64,000 bases of DNA from Ralstonia soli (GCF_023955655.1 NZ_JAMXHT010000004.1:186001-250000), one strand, 5' to 3'; counted from the stretch's first letter, positions 42,150 through 51,439 are shown. Notes: generated by a model from the sequence alone, not told the origin. Translations and numbers: made by a program.

Positions 42150-43268
42150 ATGATCGTCTTCAAACTGCCGGACCTCGGCGAAGGGTTGCAGGAAGCGGAG
42201 ATCGTGCAATGGCACGTCAAGGCGGGCGACGATATCCAGGCTGACCAGCCGCTGGTGTCGGTCGAGACGGCCAAGGCGATTGTCGAGATTCCATCGCCGC
42301 AATCGGGGCGGATTGCCAAGCTGTTCGGCCAGCCGGGCGACATCGTGCACATTGGCGCGCCGCTGGTGGCGTTCGAAGGTGCTGGCGCGGAAGATGCCGA
42401 TGCAGGCACGGTGGTCGGCCAGATGCCAGCTGGCCAGCATGTCGTGCGCGAGGCGCCGGCCGCAGTAGGGGGCGGTGGTGGCGCCTCTGGCGGCGGGGTG
42501 AAGGCAATGCCGGCGGTTCGCGCGCTGGCACGCAAGCTCGATGTCGATCTGTCGATGGTCACGCCATCGGGGCCCGACGGCGTGGTCACTGCCGCCGACG
42601 TCGAGCGCGCCGCCAAGACCTTTGCCGAACTCGGCCCGCCCGAGGTGTTGCGCGGTGTGCGCCGCGCCATGGCGCAGAACATGGCACGCGCGCAGAACGA
42701 AGTGGCCGCCGCCACCGTCATCGACGACGCCGACATCCACGCCTGGGTACCCGGCACGGACGTGACCATCCGCCTGATCCGTGCGCTGGTTGCTGGCTGC
42801 CGCGCCGAGCCCGGACTCAATGCCTGGTTTGATGGCAACGCGGGGCGCCGTCACGTGGTGGAAAAGATCGACCTGGGGATCGCCGTGGATTTGCCCGACG
42901 GGCTGTTCGTGCCCGTGCTGCGCGACGTGGCGCATCGGGATGCCGCCGACTTGCGCGCGGGTCTGGAACGCATGCGCGCCGACATCAAGGCCCGCAAGAT
43001 CCCGCCGGAAGAGCTGCGCGGCAACACGATCACGCTATCGAACTTCGGCATGATCGCGGGCAAGTACGCGGCGCCGATTGTCGTGCCGCCCACGGTGGCC
43101 ATCCTCGGCGCCGGTCGCATCCACGAGCAGGTGGTGGCGGCCAACGGGGTGCCGGCAATCCATCGCGTCCTGCCGCTGAGCCTGACGTTCGACCATCGTG
43201 TCGCCACTGGGGGCGAAGCGGCACGGTTCCTGGCGGCGGTGATCGCTGATCTGCAGGCGGCCGAATAG
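42150..43268 (+). CDS. Dihydrolipoamide acyltransferase (E2), single lipoyl domain
   Basis: A 372-residue E2. The lipoyl domain covers residues 1-78 with lipoylated Lys42 in ETAKAIVEIP (Ala replaces the usual Asp before Lys). A Gly/Ala linker and a peripheral subunit-binding domain follow (MPAVRALARKLDVDLSMV...GVVTAADV), then the catalytic domain with His349 in TFDHRVATGG. A GGAGGG box precedes the ATG across the E1beta stop. It transfers the acyl group to CoA. No E3 (lipoamide dehydrogenase) gene follows; an amidase gene converges instead, so E3 must come from elsewhere. Confidence 0.92.
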   Translation: MIVFKLPDLGEGLQEAEIVQWHVKAGDDIQADQPLVSVETAKAIVEIPSPQSGRIAKLFGQPGDIVHIGAPLVAFEGAGAEDADAGTVVGQMPAGQHVVREAPAAVGGGGGASGGGVKAMPAVRALARKLDVDLSMVTPSGPDGVVTAADVERAAKTFAELGPPEVLRGVRRAMAQNMARAQNEVAAATVIDDADIHAWVPGTDVTIRLIRALVAGCRAEPGLNAWFDGNAGRRHVVEKIDLGIAVDLPDGLFVPVLRDVAHRDAADLRAGLERMRADIKARKIPPEELRGNTITLSNFGMIAGKYAAPIVVPPTVAILGAGRIHEQVVAANGVPAIHRVLPLSLTFDHRVATGGEAARFLAAVIADLQAAE

Positions 43269-43278
43269 CCGGGGGAAA

Positions 43279-44754
43279 TCAGCCCAGCAGCGGCGATACC
43301 CTGCGTGCTGGCGCACAGGCCTCGTGCCATGCCGAGGCCAGTTGCAGCAGGGCGAAGTCGGAGCGGGGCGGGGCCAGCACCTGCAGGCCCAGTGGCAGGC
43401 CATCGGCTGTGAAACCCGACGGCAGGCTCGCTGCCGGCACACCTGCCAGCGTTGCCCCGATCACGACCTCCATCCAGCGGTGATACGTGTCCATGCTGCG
43501 ACCGGCCACCGTGCGCGGCCAATGTTCTTCTGCCGGGAACGGCGCGATTTGCGTACAGGGCAGAACGAGGAAGTCGTATTGCCCAAACTGGTTCAGCAGC
43601 GCCTGGTACCAGTTGCCGCGCGTCGTTGCGGCGCGGTTGATATCGATCGACGTCCGGCTGCGGCCGTGTTCGATTTCCCAGATGGCCTCGGGCTTGAGGA
43701 GGTCGCGCGTAGCAGCGTTGGCATACAGCGGCCCCAGGTTGCCCGACACGATCAGTGAACGCAGCGTGCACCAGCATTCCCACAGCGCATCCATCGCGAA
43801 GAAGGGCTGTACGGTCTCGACGTGGCAGCCCAGCGTTTCGAACATGTCCAGCGCCTGCTCGTTGACGGCCAGGACTTCGGGGTCGACGGCAAGGTAGCCC
43901 CCAAAGTTGCCCAGCCACCCGATGCGGGCATGCCGGAAATCGCGGTAAAGCGGTTTCGTGAAACACGACGGATCGTCGCTCAACGACAGCGGCGCACGTG
44001 GGTCGTAGCCGGCCTGCGTGGCGAGCAACCAGGCGAGGTCTTCCGGGTTGCGGGCCATCGGGCCTTCGGTGCCCAGTTGCTGAAAGAAGCCGTCGATGGC
44101 CGGGCCATAGGGCACACGCCCGAGGCTGGGGCGAAGGCCGTAGATGTTGTTCCAGGCGGCCGGATTGCGCAGCGAACCCATCATGTCGCTGCCGTCGGCT
44201 ACGGGCAGCATCTGCATGGCCAGCGCCGTTGCCGTTCCACCGCTGCTGCCGCCAGCGGAACGCTCGGGGTTCCACGCGTTGCGCGTGATGCCGTACACGC
44301 CGTTATAGGTGTGCGAACCCAGACCGAACTCCGGCGTGTTGGTCTTGCCGATCAGCACCGTACCCTGGCGGCGGATGCGCTCGACGACGATGCTGTCGTG
44401 CGTCGGCACGTTGCGCGCCATGGCCAGACTGCCCATCGTCGTTGCAATGCCGGCGGTGGCCGCCAAGTCCTTGGGCGCTTGCGGAAAGCCGTGCATCCAG
44501 CCGCCCGACAGGCCTTGCGAGAGCAGCACGTCGCGCTGGCGCGCCTGATCGATGGCGGACTCTGCATCGATGCGCGCCACAATGGCATTCACCGACGGAT
44601 TGTGACGATCGATCTGCGCGAGAAACGCTTCCATGACCTCCACGCACGACACATCGCGCGCGTGGATGTGCCTGGACAGCTCGATCGCACTCCATTGCAC
44701 GATCTCTTCGTTGGCGGCCGCAGCGGTGGCTGCCTGGCTGAGGTTCGCTTGCAT
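43279..44754 (-). CDS. Amidase signature family enzyme
   Basis: A 491-residue amidase with the catalytic triad Lys95 (APKDLAAT), cis-Ser170 (AGGSSGGTA) and nucleophile Ser194 (DMMGSLRNPA). The glycine-rich signature is present; the usual DIGGS is changed to DMMGS. It hydrolyses a carboxamide to acid and ammonia in the cytoplasm. It is the last gene of a minus-strand series (MFS, M20 peptidase, amidase) with 20 bp between it and the M20 gene, so it probably works on a product of that uptake system. Its 3' end converges with the E2 gene. Confidence 0.91.
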   Translation of the reverse strand: MQANLSQAATAAAANEEIVQWSAIELSRHIHARDVSCVEVMEAFLAQIDRHNPSVNAIVARIDAESAIDQARQRDVLLSQGLSGGWMHGFPQAPKDLAATAGIATTMGSLAMARNVPTHDSIVVERIRRQGTVLIGKTNTPEFGLGSHTYNGVYGITRNAWNPERSAGGSSGGTATALAMQMLPVADGSDMMGSLRNPAAWNNIYGLRPSLGRVPYGPAIDGFFQQLGTEGPMARNPEDLAWLLATQAGYDPRAPLSLSDDPSCFTKPLYRDFRHARIGWLGNFGGYLAVDPEVLAVNEQALDMFETLGCHVETVQPFFAMDALWECWCTLRSLIVSGNLGPLYANAATRDLLKPEAIWEIEHGRSRTSIDINRAATTRGNWYQALLNQFGQYDFLVLPCTQIAPFPAEEHWPRTVAGRSMDTYHRWMEVVIGATLAGVPAASLPSGFTADGLPLGLQVLAPPRSDFALLQLASAWHEACAPARRVSPLLG

Positions 44755-44774
44755 GGCTTGACTCGACGTTTTCT

Positions 44775-45986
44775 TTACGCGCGCAGGTAGGTCTGTGCGA
44801 GGCGCACCCAGGCAGCCGCACCCAGCGGCAACACCTGGTCGTTGAAGTCGTAGCCTGGGTTGTGCACCATGCAGCCGCCGAACTCGCCTTCGCCGTTGCC
44901 GAGAATCAGGTAGCAGCCCGGTACTTCGTTGAGCATCCAGGCGAAGTCTTCGCTGCCGTTGAGCCCCTTGGGCGCCTGCGTGACGACGTTGTCCGCACCC
45001 ACCAACTCGGTGCAGACCCGCTGGGCCAACTGGGTCTCGGCCTCGGTATTGACCATGGGCGGCGTCAGTTGACGATAGTCGATCTCTGCTTCAACGCCAT
45101 GGGCCTGCGCGGTGAGGCTGACGATCTCGCGGATGCGCTGCTCCACCAGCGCACGCGTTTCCGGCCGGGCTGCGCGCACATTCAGGCCGATCGTCACCGA
45201 CTCGGGAATCACGTTGTGCGTGGCACCGCCGCGAATGAAGCCGACCGACACCACGGCCGTATCGTCAGGCGCGACATTGCGTGCCACCACGGTCTGTAGC
45301 GCCGTGATGATGGCGGCAGACGCAGCAATCGGATCGCGCGCGCGGTGCGGCATCGCGCCGTGCCCGCCCATGCCCTTGATGGTGACGTCGGCCACGTCCG
45401 AAGACAGGCTGACCGGCCCCGGCAGTACGCGGAAGCTGCCGGCCGGCACACCCGGCATGTTGTGCAGGGCAAAGACGGCATCGCATGGGAAGCGCTCGAA
45501 GAGCCCGTCTTCGATCATCGCGCGCGCGCCGCAGAGGTTTTCTTCGTCGGGCTGGAAGATGAGGTTGAGGGTGCCGTCAAAGTCGCGGCTATCGGCCAGC
45601 GCCTTGGCCGCAGCCAGCAGGATGGCGGTGTGCCCGTCGTGGCCGCAGGCGTGCATCTTGCCGTGGACGCGGCTCGCATACGGCAGCCCGGTGGCTTCAA
45701 CCACGGGCAGGGCATCCATGTCGGCACGGATGCCGAGGCGCCGTGTGCCGTTGCCCAGCTTCAACTGGCCCACCACACCGCTCTTGCCAATGCCGGTGTG
45801 CACTTCGTAGCCCCAGCTCTTGAGCAGATCGGCGACCAGCGTGCTGGTGGCACCCACCTCGAACCCCAGCTCGGGCTGCGCGTGGATCTGGCGGCGGATG
45901 TTGACGAACGTTTCTGCATCGATGTGCACCGGCGGAAGCAGGTGCGGCAACAGCTGGAAGGGCGTGAGCGTCGGGGCTTTGGTCAT
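44775..45986 (-). CDS. M20-family amidohydrolase (hippurate hydrolase/AbgA-like)
   Basis: A 403-residue metallopeptidase of the M20D group. Metal-site blocks are HACGHDGHTAILLAA, FQPDEENLCGA, ALHNMPG and a C-terminal GSEDFAWM; the dimerisation domain has GGHGAMPHRARDPI. Relatives remove an acyl group from N-acyl amino acids such as hippurate. CCAGGAG lies 8 bp before the ATG. It lies 31 bp downstream of the MFS stop and 20 bp upstream of the amidase start, so the three form one operon. The acyl donor is unknown. Confidence 0.91.
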   Translation of the reverse strand: MTKAPTLTPFQLLPHLLPPVHIDAETFVNIRRQIHAQPELGFEVGATSTLVADLLKSWGYEVHTGIGKSGVVGQLKLGNGTRRLGIRADMDALPVVEATGLPYASRVHGKMHACGHDGHTAILLAAAKALADSRDFDGTLNLIFQPDEENLCGARAMIEDGLFERFPCDAVFALHNMPGVPAGSFRVLPGPVSLSSDVADVTIKGMGGHGAMPHRARDPIAASAAIITALQTVVARNVAPDDTAVVSVGFIRGGATHNVIPESVTIGLNVRAARPETRALVEQRIREIVSLTAQAHGVEAEIDYRQLTPPMVNTEAETQLAQRVCTELVGADNVVTQAPKGLNGSEDFAWMLNEVPGCYLILGNGEGEFGGCMVHNPGYDFNDQVLPLGAAAWVRLAQTYLRA

Positions 45987-46017
45987 GTCGAGGGGCTCCT
46001 GGCTGGAATTGGGGGGA

Positions 46018-47319
46018 TTAACGGGACTCGGGCACTTCGCGCAGGGTCATCACCGTCAGCAGGGTGACGGCGGCGCACGCCATCATGTAGAAGGCCGGGG
46101 AGAGCGGATTGCCGGTGCGGGCCAGCAGCCACGTCACGACAAACTGGCACGAGCCGCCAAACACCGTCACGCCGATCGCGTAGATCACTGACAGGCCGCT
46201 GGCGCGCACCTTGATGGGCAGCAACTCCATCATCATGAGCAGCATGGGTGTAGTGCCCAGGTACAGCGTGCCGGTCAGCAGCGCCGACAGCGCCAGCACC
46301 AGCGGTACGCTCGGGTAGTGCGTCATCAGCCAGAAAGCCGGATAGAGCAGCACCACCGTCACCAGCGTTGCCCCGACCACCAGCGGCTTGCGGCGCGGTA
46401 GGCGATCGGCCAGCCAACCCGAGAGCAGCGATGCGGCAAAGCTGGTCAGGCCCGTCACGCAGCCCGCCAGCAGCGACAACGACGCCGGCAGATGCAACTC
46501 GCGGATCATGTAGGTCGGCATGAAATAGATCACCAGATACGTGCCCACCGTACCGCCGATGATGGTGAGAACGCCCTTGACCACCAGGCCACCGTGCTCG
46601 CGGAACAGCAAGCCCAGCGGGCTCGATTCGTGGGCCTCCGCAGTGTGCGTTTCATCCAGGTGCGCACGGATGTAGAAGCCCACGGGTGCGATCAGCAGGC
46701 CCAGGAAGAACGGCACGCGCCAGCCCCAGCTCTGCAGCGCTTCCGGCGACAGGTTGCCGTACAGCACCGCGGCTGTCAGCGCGCCGCACAGGGCGGCAAT
46801 GCCCTGGCTGCCTAGCTGCCAGCTCACGCGAAAACCGCGGCCCTTGATGCCGCCCGACTCCATCAGCATGGCGGTGGACGCACCGATCTCGCCGCCCAGC
46901 GAAAAGCCCTGCAACAAGCGTCCCGCCAGAATCACCAGCGGGCCGAACAGGCCGGCCGTCGCGTACGTGGGCGCAACCGCCAGGCAGAGCGTGCCGACCA
47001 CCATCAGGCCGATCGTCAGCGTCATGGCCGCCTTACGGCCGTGGCGATCCGCGTAGTTGCCGATGACGAAGCCGCCCAGCGGCCGCATCACAAAGCCGAT
47101 GCCGAACGTGGCCACCGCCAGCAGCAGCGAGCCGTACGCGCTGTCGGACGGGAAGAACAGCTTGCCGATCATCAGCGCAAAGAAGCTGTAGACCGTGAAG
47201 TCGTACATCTCCAGCGCATTGCCGATCGAGCACGCGGCAATCAACCGTGCCTGGCTGGTGGGCTTGGGCGCGGCTACGGCCGCGGCGGGCAGGGCCGGCT
47301 GCAGGGTGGCGTCGTTCAT
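46018..47319 (-). CDS. MFS transporter, metabolite:H+ symporter (MHS) type
   Basis: A 433-residue transporter with 12 helices. MHS features include SIGNALEMYDFTVYSFFALMIG in helix 1, RPLGGFVIGNYADRHGRKAAM in loop 2-3, and GFSLGGEIGASTAMLME in helix 5. It would import an organic acid with protons. The start at 47319 has GGAG upstream, separated from the ATG by nine consecutive C bases (minus strand). A frame open to 47748 overlaps the divergent regulator and was rejected. It is the first gene of the MFS-M20-amidase operon. Confidence 0.9.
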   Translation of the reverse strand: MNDATLQPALPAAAVAAPKPTSQARLIAACSIGNALEMYDFTVYSFFALMIGKLFFPSDSAYGSLLLAVATFGIGFVMRPLGGFVIGNYADRHGRKAAMTLTIGLMVVGTLCLAVAPTYATAGLFGPLVILAGRLLQGFSLGGEIGASTAMLMESGGIKGRGFRVSWQLGSQGIAALCGALTAAVLYGNLSPEALQSWGWRVPFFLGLLIAPVGFYIRAHLDETHTAEAHESSPLGLLFREHGGLVVKGVLTIIGGTVGTYLVIYFMPTYMIRELHLPASLSLLAGCVTGLTSFAASLLSGWLADRLPRRKPLVVGATLVTVVLLYPAFWLMTHYPSVPLVLALSALLTGTLYLGTTPMLLMMMELLPIKVRASGLSVIYAIGVTVFGGSCQFVVTWLLARTGNPLSPAFYMMACAAVTLLTVMTLREVPESR

Positions 47320-47328
47320 GGGGGGGGG
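47320..47328. repeat. Nine-base G:C homopolymer between RBS and start codon of the MFS gene
   Basis: The run is C9 on the coding (minus) strand, exactly between GGAG and ATG. Slippage here would change the RBS-start spacing. Confidence 0.85.
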
Positions 47329-47551
47329 CTCCGTCCAAGATGTTGGGGAAGGGCTTCTGCGAGTCCTTGGCGATGAAGTATTCCGGGAATGGCCGCGCGG
47401 AAAAAATCGCAAATTTTCATCCCGATAACCAAATAGAATCACCGTCATAACCGGCGTGTATCCGCTATCAGGGAAAGCCCGCGAGGCTTTGCCGCTGCGG
47501 GTGACCCGGCAACCACATGCACGATCGTGCGCAAACAGGAAGGAGAAGCCT

Positions 47552-48469
47552 GTGAAACTGCACCAGTTGCGCATCCTGCTGGCGGTGGCACAGCACGGCA
47601 GCATCCACGAGGCTTCGCGCGGGTTGCATATCTCGCAGCCGGCGTTATCCAAGGCGATTGCCGAGCTGGAGCGGGAGTTGGGCGTCACGCTGCTGTCCCG
47701 TTCGGTGCGCGGCGTGAGCCTCACAGCGTATGGGGTGGCGCTCGTCAAACGGGCCAGCGTGGTCGAGCAGGAGCTGCGTCACGCCCTGGAAGACATCGAA
47801 TCCATTCGCGGACACGCCGACGCGGAACTCAATATCGGGTTTACCGCCGTGGCCTCCAGCGGGCCGTTGCCGGACGCCATGGCGGCATTCCGCACGCGTT
47901 TTCCCAGTGTGGCGCTGCGCGGTTTCGAGCAGCGATCGCAGCAGATTCTGGAAGGGCTGCGCGAAGGCCGGCTCGATCTTGGACTGATCTCCACCAACAG
48001 CGGGCCCGGCACGGGCAGCTTCCAGTGGGAGCCGTTGTTCTCCGTGCCGATGCGCCTGGCTGTGCGGCCCGGCCATCCGCTGCGACGCACGCGCCGGCTG
48101 CGTTCGCTGGTGGATGCCGACTGGCTGGTGCTGGACCCGCTGGACGACCCCGGCAGCCCGCTTGCGAGCCTGATGCGGCTGCACCGGCTGGAGATGCCGC
48201 GCCGCATCGTGCAGAGCGGGTCCAATCTGCTCGGGCTGCAGCTGGCGACCAAGACAGACCTGGTCAGCATGTGGTCGGGGTTCGTCTTTGCCGATAACCT
48301 GGGGCCGCTGCGCACGATCCCGGGCGCGCTGGAAGTGTTGCCGATGGAAGACGAGCTGCCCGCATTCAGCGTCTACATGGTCTACCGGTCAGCCGATCTG
48401 ATGACGCACGCCTGCACGGAATTCAGCAAGGAGGTTCGGCATTTGGCGCAGCGGTATCGGCTTCGCTGA
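47552..48469 (+). CDS. LysR-family transcriptional regulator
   Basis: A GTG start with GGAAGGAG 6 bp upstream gives 305 residues; an in-frame upstream start at 47456 adds 32 unconserved residues. The helix-turn-helix (LHQLRILLAVAQHGSIHEASRGLHISQPALSKAI) is followed by a LysR effector domain, close to the Cbl/GbpR-like type. It is divergent from the MFS-M20-amidase operon across 232 bp and is probably its regulator. ATAACC repeats occur in that gap, but no clear T-N11-A box was settled on. A terminator-like hairpin follows the gene. Confidence 0.9.
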   Translation: MKLHQLRILLAVAQHGSIHEASRGLHISQPALSKAIAELERELGVTLLSRSVRGVSLTAYGVALVKRASVVEQELRHALEDIESIRGHADAELNIGFTAVASSGPLPDAMAAFRTRFPSVALRGFEQRSQQILEGLREGRLDLGLISTNSGPGTGSFQWEPLFSVPMRLAVRPGHPLRRTRRLRSLVDADWLVLDPLDDPGSPLASLMRLHRLEMPRRIVQSGSNLLGLQLATKTDLVSMWSGFVFADNLGPLRTIPGALEVLPMEDELPAFSVYMVYRSADLMTHACTEFSKEVRHLAQRYRLR

Positions 48470-48491
48470 GCATCGTGCTTTTGAACGACTG

Positions 48492-48519
48492 GTGGGCGCC
48501 TATTGTCCAGCCCACTTTT
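48492..48519 (+). terminator. Terminator after the LysR gene
   Basis: GTGGGC and GCCCAC form a 6-bp stem across a 12-nt loop and are followed by TTTT. It lies directly before the left end of the insertion-sequence remnant. Confidence 0.6.
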
Positions 48520-48522
48520 AGT

Positions 48523-49570
48523 TGACATAGGGCCAGCCAAATTCAAATGTCGGCACGGGCGTGCGTTTTGTGGCCAGTTCGATTCTTCTTTGCAGTGATC
48601 GGCAGGGCAGTGGTCCGGGTGACCGGCATGTTGCTGGGCTGGCATGGAGCGACTTGTTGGAGGGCCCGCTCCAGGTCCAGCCGGTTGATCAAGCGCTGCC
48701 GCTTGGTGGCCGGCGCCGGTCGGTGCGGCCGCGGTGGCTCGCCCGCCAAGGTGCGCGAGGGCCCGACCTGCCGACGATCGTCGCGCTGCGCCTGCAGTTC
48801 GGCCGCCACCGCCAGCACGTGCCCCAACCGTTTGTGCTCCACGATCGCGCCCTGGTCGATCTGCGCCAGCCGGTCATAGGTGGTGTAGGGCAGGGAGGCA
48901 CCCTCGGCCCACAACTCGATCCGCCCATCGGGAGACTCCGCCACCTCGATGTAGCGGTGAATCAAGCCGCGGTGCTCCGGCCGGTCCTCCAGCAAGTACA
49001 TCACCTTGGCGTACTGCACGGTCAGGCTGGCCGATACCTTGCGCCACTCGCGCCAGCAGAAGACCCGTTCCAGGTCCTCATCGCCACGCAGCGGCCGGTG
49101 CGCATCGAAGTCGCTCCTCGGTTCCTTGGCAAAGCGCGCATTGAAGTCCGCCATGAACGCCGGCACAAACGCGTTGGCCGCCGCCATGCTGCTGATGCCG
49201 CGCAGGCGCAACTCCTTGACCAGGCGGTCCTGCAACACCCCGTTCATGCGCTCCACGCGGCCCTTGGCCTGGCTCGTGTTGGCACACAAGCTATCGATGT
49301 TCAGCTCGATAGCGCAGCACCAGACGTTCCACTTGCCGTCGTGACAAGCCCAGCCGCTCAGCCGCGCGCCAAATCGCCAAGCCTTGGTCAGCAATCGCTT
49401 GAATCACCTTGAACCGGTTCAGTTCACGCATCGTCATGGTGATGGTCTCGGGCTTCGGCATGGCAGCCTCCGGTCTCGGACAGACGGGAAGCCGCCAGCA
49501 TGCCTGCGTTGGCCTAGGGGTACGACATTTCTATTTGGCTCAAATGCGACATTACTAATTGGCTGTGACA
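48523..49570. mobile_element. Degenerate ISNCY-type insertion sequence
   Basis: The left end carries AGCCAAATTCAAATGTCG at 48535-48552. The right end carries its inverted counterpart at 49523-49540 (16 of 18 bases match) plus a second copy at 49547-49564 ending in TGTGACA. Between them lies a broken transposase gene. No target-site duplication is evident. The family is assigned from the transposase sequence, by memory of ISNCY elements. Confidence 0.75.
48543..49461 (-). pseudogene. ISNCY-family transposase, internally deleted and frame-broken
   Basis: The 5' part (49461 down to 49291) encodes 56 residues with a helix-turn-helix: MPKPETITMTMRELNRF, then AERLGLSRRQVERLV and RYRAEHR before a TAG stop. 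The 3' part, in another frame, encodes NTSQAKGRVERMNGVLQDRL, RGISSMAAANAFVPAFMADF and FDAHRPLRGDEDL, the C-terminal core of ISNCY transposases, and ends in the left terminal repeat. The middle of the catalytic domain, including the first acidic residues, is missing, so a deletion joined the two parts. It cannot be an active transposase. Confidence 0.82.
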
Positions 49571-49643
49571 CATGAATGACGCATAATTTGCATTATGTTA
49601 AATATTGGATCGACCGGCATCCCGGTCTCGAGCCAATACCGCT
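49462..49643. other. IS right end and short AT-rich spacer
   Basis: This stretch carries the right terminal repeats and then about 70 bp of AT-rich DNA (ATAATTTGCATTATG is a near-palindrome at 49582-49596). No gene was seen. Confidence 0.6.
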
Positions 49644-49982
49644 CTACGCCTTCTTCAAGAACTCCGGCTTGAGCAGATAGCTCACCCCGTCGATCTTGCA
49701 ATCAATCGGATGGTCGCCCGACACCAGCCGGATGTTTTTCACCTTCGTGCCAGCTTTGAGCGTGCCCGACCCGCCTTTGAGCTTCAGGTCTTTGACTAGG
49801 GTTGCAGAATCGCCGGCGTTCAGCGGATTGCCGTTGGCGTCCTTGATGACTGGCGCGGCCTCCTCCTCGTCCATTGGCGCCGACGGATTCCATTCGTGCG
49901 CGCAGTCCGGGCAGATGTAGAGATCGCCGTCCTGGTAAGTGTTCTCGGAGGCGCAGTGCGGGCAGGCGGGAATCGTGGACAT
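49644..49982 (-). CDS. yjdM: YjdM (PhnA) zinc-ribbon protein
   Basis: A 112-residue protein with an N-terminal zinc ribbon (Cys7, Cys10, Cys24, Cys27) and a C-terminal SH3-like domain ([26 protein letters not shown]...TKVKNIRLV) that matches YjdM/PhnA. The name PhnA came from its linkage to alkylphosphonate genes in E. coli, but a direct role is not established. The start at 49982 was chosen because the family begins at the zinc ribbon; no strong ribosome binding site is present. It stands alone beside the IS remnant. Confidence 0.9.
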   Translation of the reverse strand: MSTIPACPHCASENTYQDGDLYICPDCAHEWNPSAPMDEEEAAPVIKDANGNPLNAGDSATLVKDLKLKGGSGTLKAGTKVKNIRLVSGDHPIDCKIDGVSYLLKPEFLKKA

Positions 49983-50095
49983 GGCAGATGGCGAAAGTGT
50001 TCGAAGGGGCCGCACTATACCAGCCAGCCCCCTTCCTCGGATTGAGCTCCCGGTCTTCAACCGCGGAATGCGGTGAGCAAACGAAAAGAACAGGC

Positions 50096-51082
50096 CTAGT
50101 TCGCGAACAGACTCTCCAGTGCGCTGGTTGTTGTCGGTACAGTCGCTGTGACGGTGCCCGTCTTTCCTGCGTCGATGGCAAGTACGACATCACCCGTGGC
50201 GGCAAAAGATGCCTTCACCTGATCTTCTGTCGTGGCAAGTGCGATGGAGCCTGCGCTTGGTACACCTGTGGCGCCCACGGCCAATGGCGAACTTGTACTC
50301 AATAGGAGGTTGGCGCTGCCCGAGGGCGTCATGAAACCGAGGTTTCCGGAAAGACTGACCTCGTCTGTGAATGTGAGTAGCGAAAGACTGTCATCCAGCC
50401 GCCAGCCAGCCAATGCAATAGAGTCTTGGACACCGTTGACATTGCGGTTCACCGTTGCATTGTTGGATGTCGCGACGTATTTCAGCGTGTTGTCGGGTTG
50501 TGGAACCGATTTCGAAATCGTCATGGTTCCATTGAACGTCATTGAAGTGGTGCCAGCTTGGGCGTACAGGTTATTTGCGGTCGCGTCGGCAACAAATGAG
50601 AAATTCTGCAGATTGGCTGTAGGTTGCGAGGCGGCCTTGATTGAAAACGTCATTCCACCATTGAGTGTTGTCGCCACCGTTGTGCCCGCCAAGGTCATGC
50701 TCTCCTGACAATTCGAGAACGCTATGCTCGCCGTGTCACCCGCTGTGATGCTGTTGGAGTGATCGTTATCGTTGAACGTGATCGATGCTGTTCCGCCGCC
50801 CGTGCAAGCGCCGCCAACCGTTCCGGGGCCGCTTTGACTGGCGGCAGTGATGACCGAGAACAAGGTAATCGCGTAAAAGCTGTAGGTGTCGCGTGAGCCG
50901 AAGTATGTATAGGCAGCGGCGGTTCGCGCATTCAAGTAACCATTGGCTGGGTCCGATAGTTTGATGGAAGAAGGTTGCAGCGGTGCTGGCATCGTGGCGG
51001 GGCCTCCGTCATCGCCACCACCGCAAGCCGCCAATACGGCGGCCATCGCCGCTACCAGAGTTGTTTGTAGCAGTGTCTTCAC
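50096..51082 (-). CDS. Unrecognised Ser/Thr/Asn-rich lipoprotein
   Basis: A GTG start with AAGGAG 7 bp upstream gives 328 residues with a lipoprotein signal ending LAAC (Cys20), followed by GGGDDGGP. The body is rich in Ser, Thr, Asn and Ala with alternating hydrophobic residues, suggesting a beta-rich extracytoplasmic domain. Two cysteines (GGACTGGG and FSNCQES) could form a disulfide. No domain was recognised. The base composition looks more AT-rich than the neighbours, which hints at acquisition. An upstream frame open to 51259 lacks any signal peptide. Confidence 0.72.
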   Translation of the reverse strand: MKTLLQTTLVAAMAAVLAACGGGDDGGPATMPAPLQPSSIKLSDPANGYLNARTAAAYTYFGSRDTYSFYAITLFSVITAASQSGPGTVGGACTGGGTASITFNDNDHSNSITAGDTASIAFSNCQESMTLAGTTVATTLNGGMTFSIKAASQPTANLQNFSFVADATANNLYAQAGTTSMTFNGTMTISKSVPQPDNTLKYVATSNNATVNRNVNGVQDSIALAGWRLDDSLSLLTFTDEVSLSGNLGFMTPSGSANLLLSTSSPLAVGATGVPSAGSIALATTEDQVKASFAATGDVVLAIDAGKTGTVTATVPTTTSALESLFAN

Positions 51083-51439
51083 AGCGCGCTCCTTATTCTT
51101 TGTCCAACGCGGGTAAAAATAATTAACCCCAGGTATCAGATTACGCGAAGTGAAACTGGTCAATCTTTGATATTCAAAATTCCATGATCCATCGCAATTT
51201 TTAATAGCAGGTGGTATATCTTGCTGCAGCAGAAACTGCCTATTATTCAAATCTGGCATTCATTCCATGTTTAACAATTCCGCGCACGACCGTCCAAGGA
51301 TTGAGCAAAATCAATCCATCAGGCAAAAAGATAGGAACCAGACCCATACGCTGTCTCGCACAGGGGCCGAAAAGGGATTCACCGCCGTTCGGTATGATCG
51401 AGACTTCGATGACCATTGTTGATGAACAGGAGAAGCACC
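51083..51439. other. AT-rich intergenic region
   Basis: This 357-bp divergent gap has no gene I can support. On the minus strand TTGACC followed by a weak TCTGAT at 17-bp spacing could serve the lipoprotein gene (51123-51151 region). The rest is low-GC DNA with no repeats that I recognise. Confidence 0.5.

Noticed and set aside
51083-51439. Small gene or RNA in the AT-rich gap
   Set aside because: No start codon with ribosome binding site, no conserved fold and no terminator could be supported.
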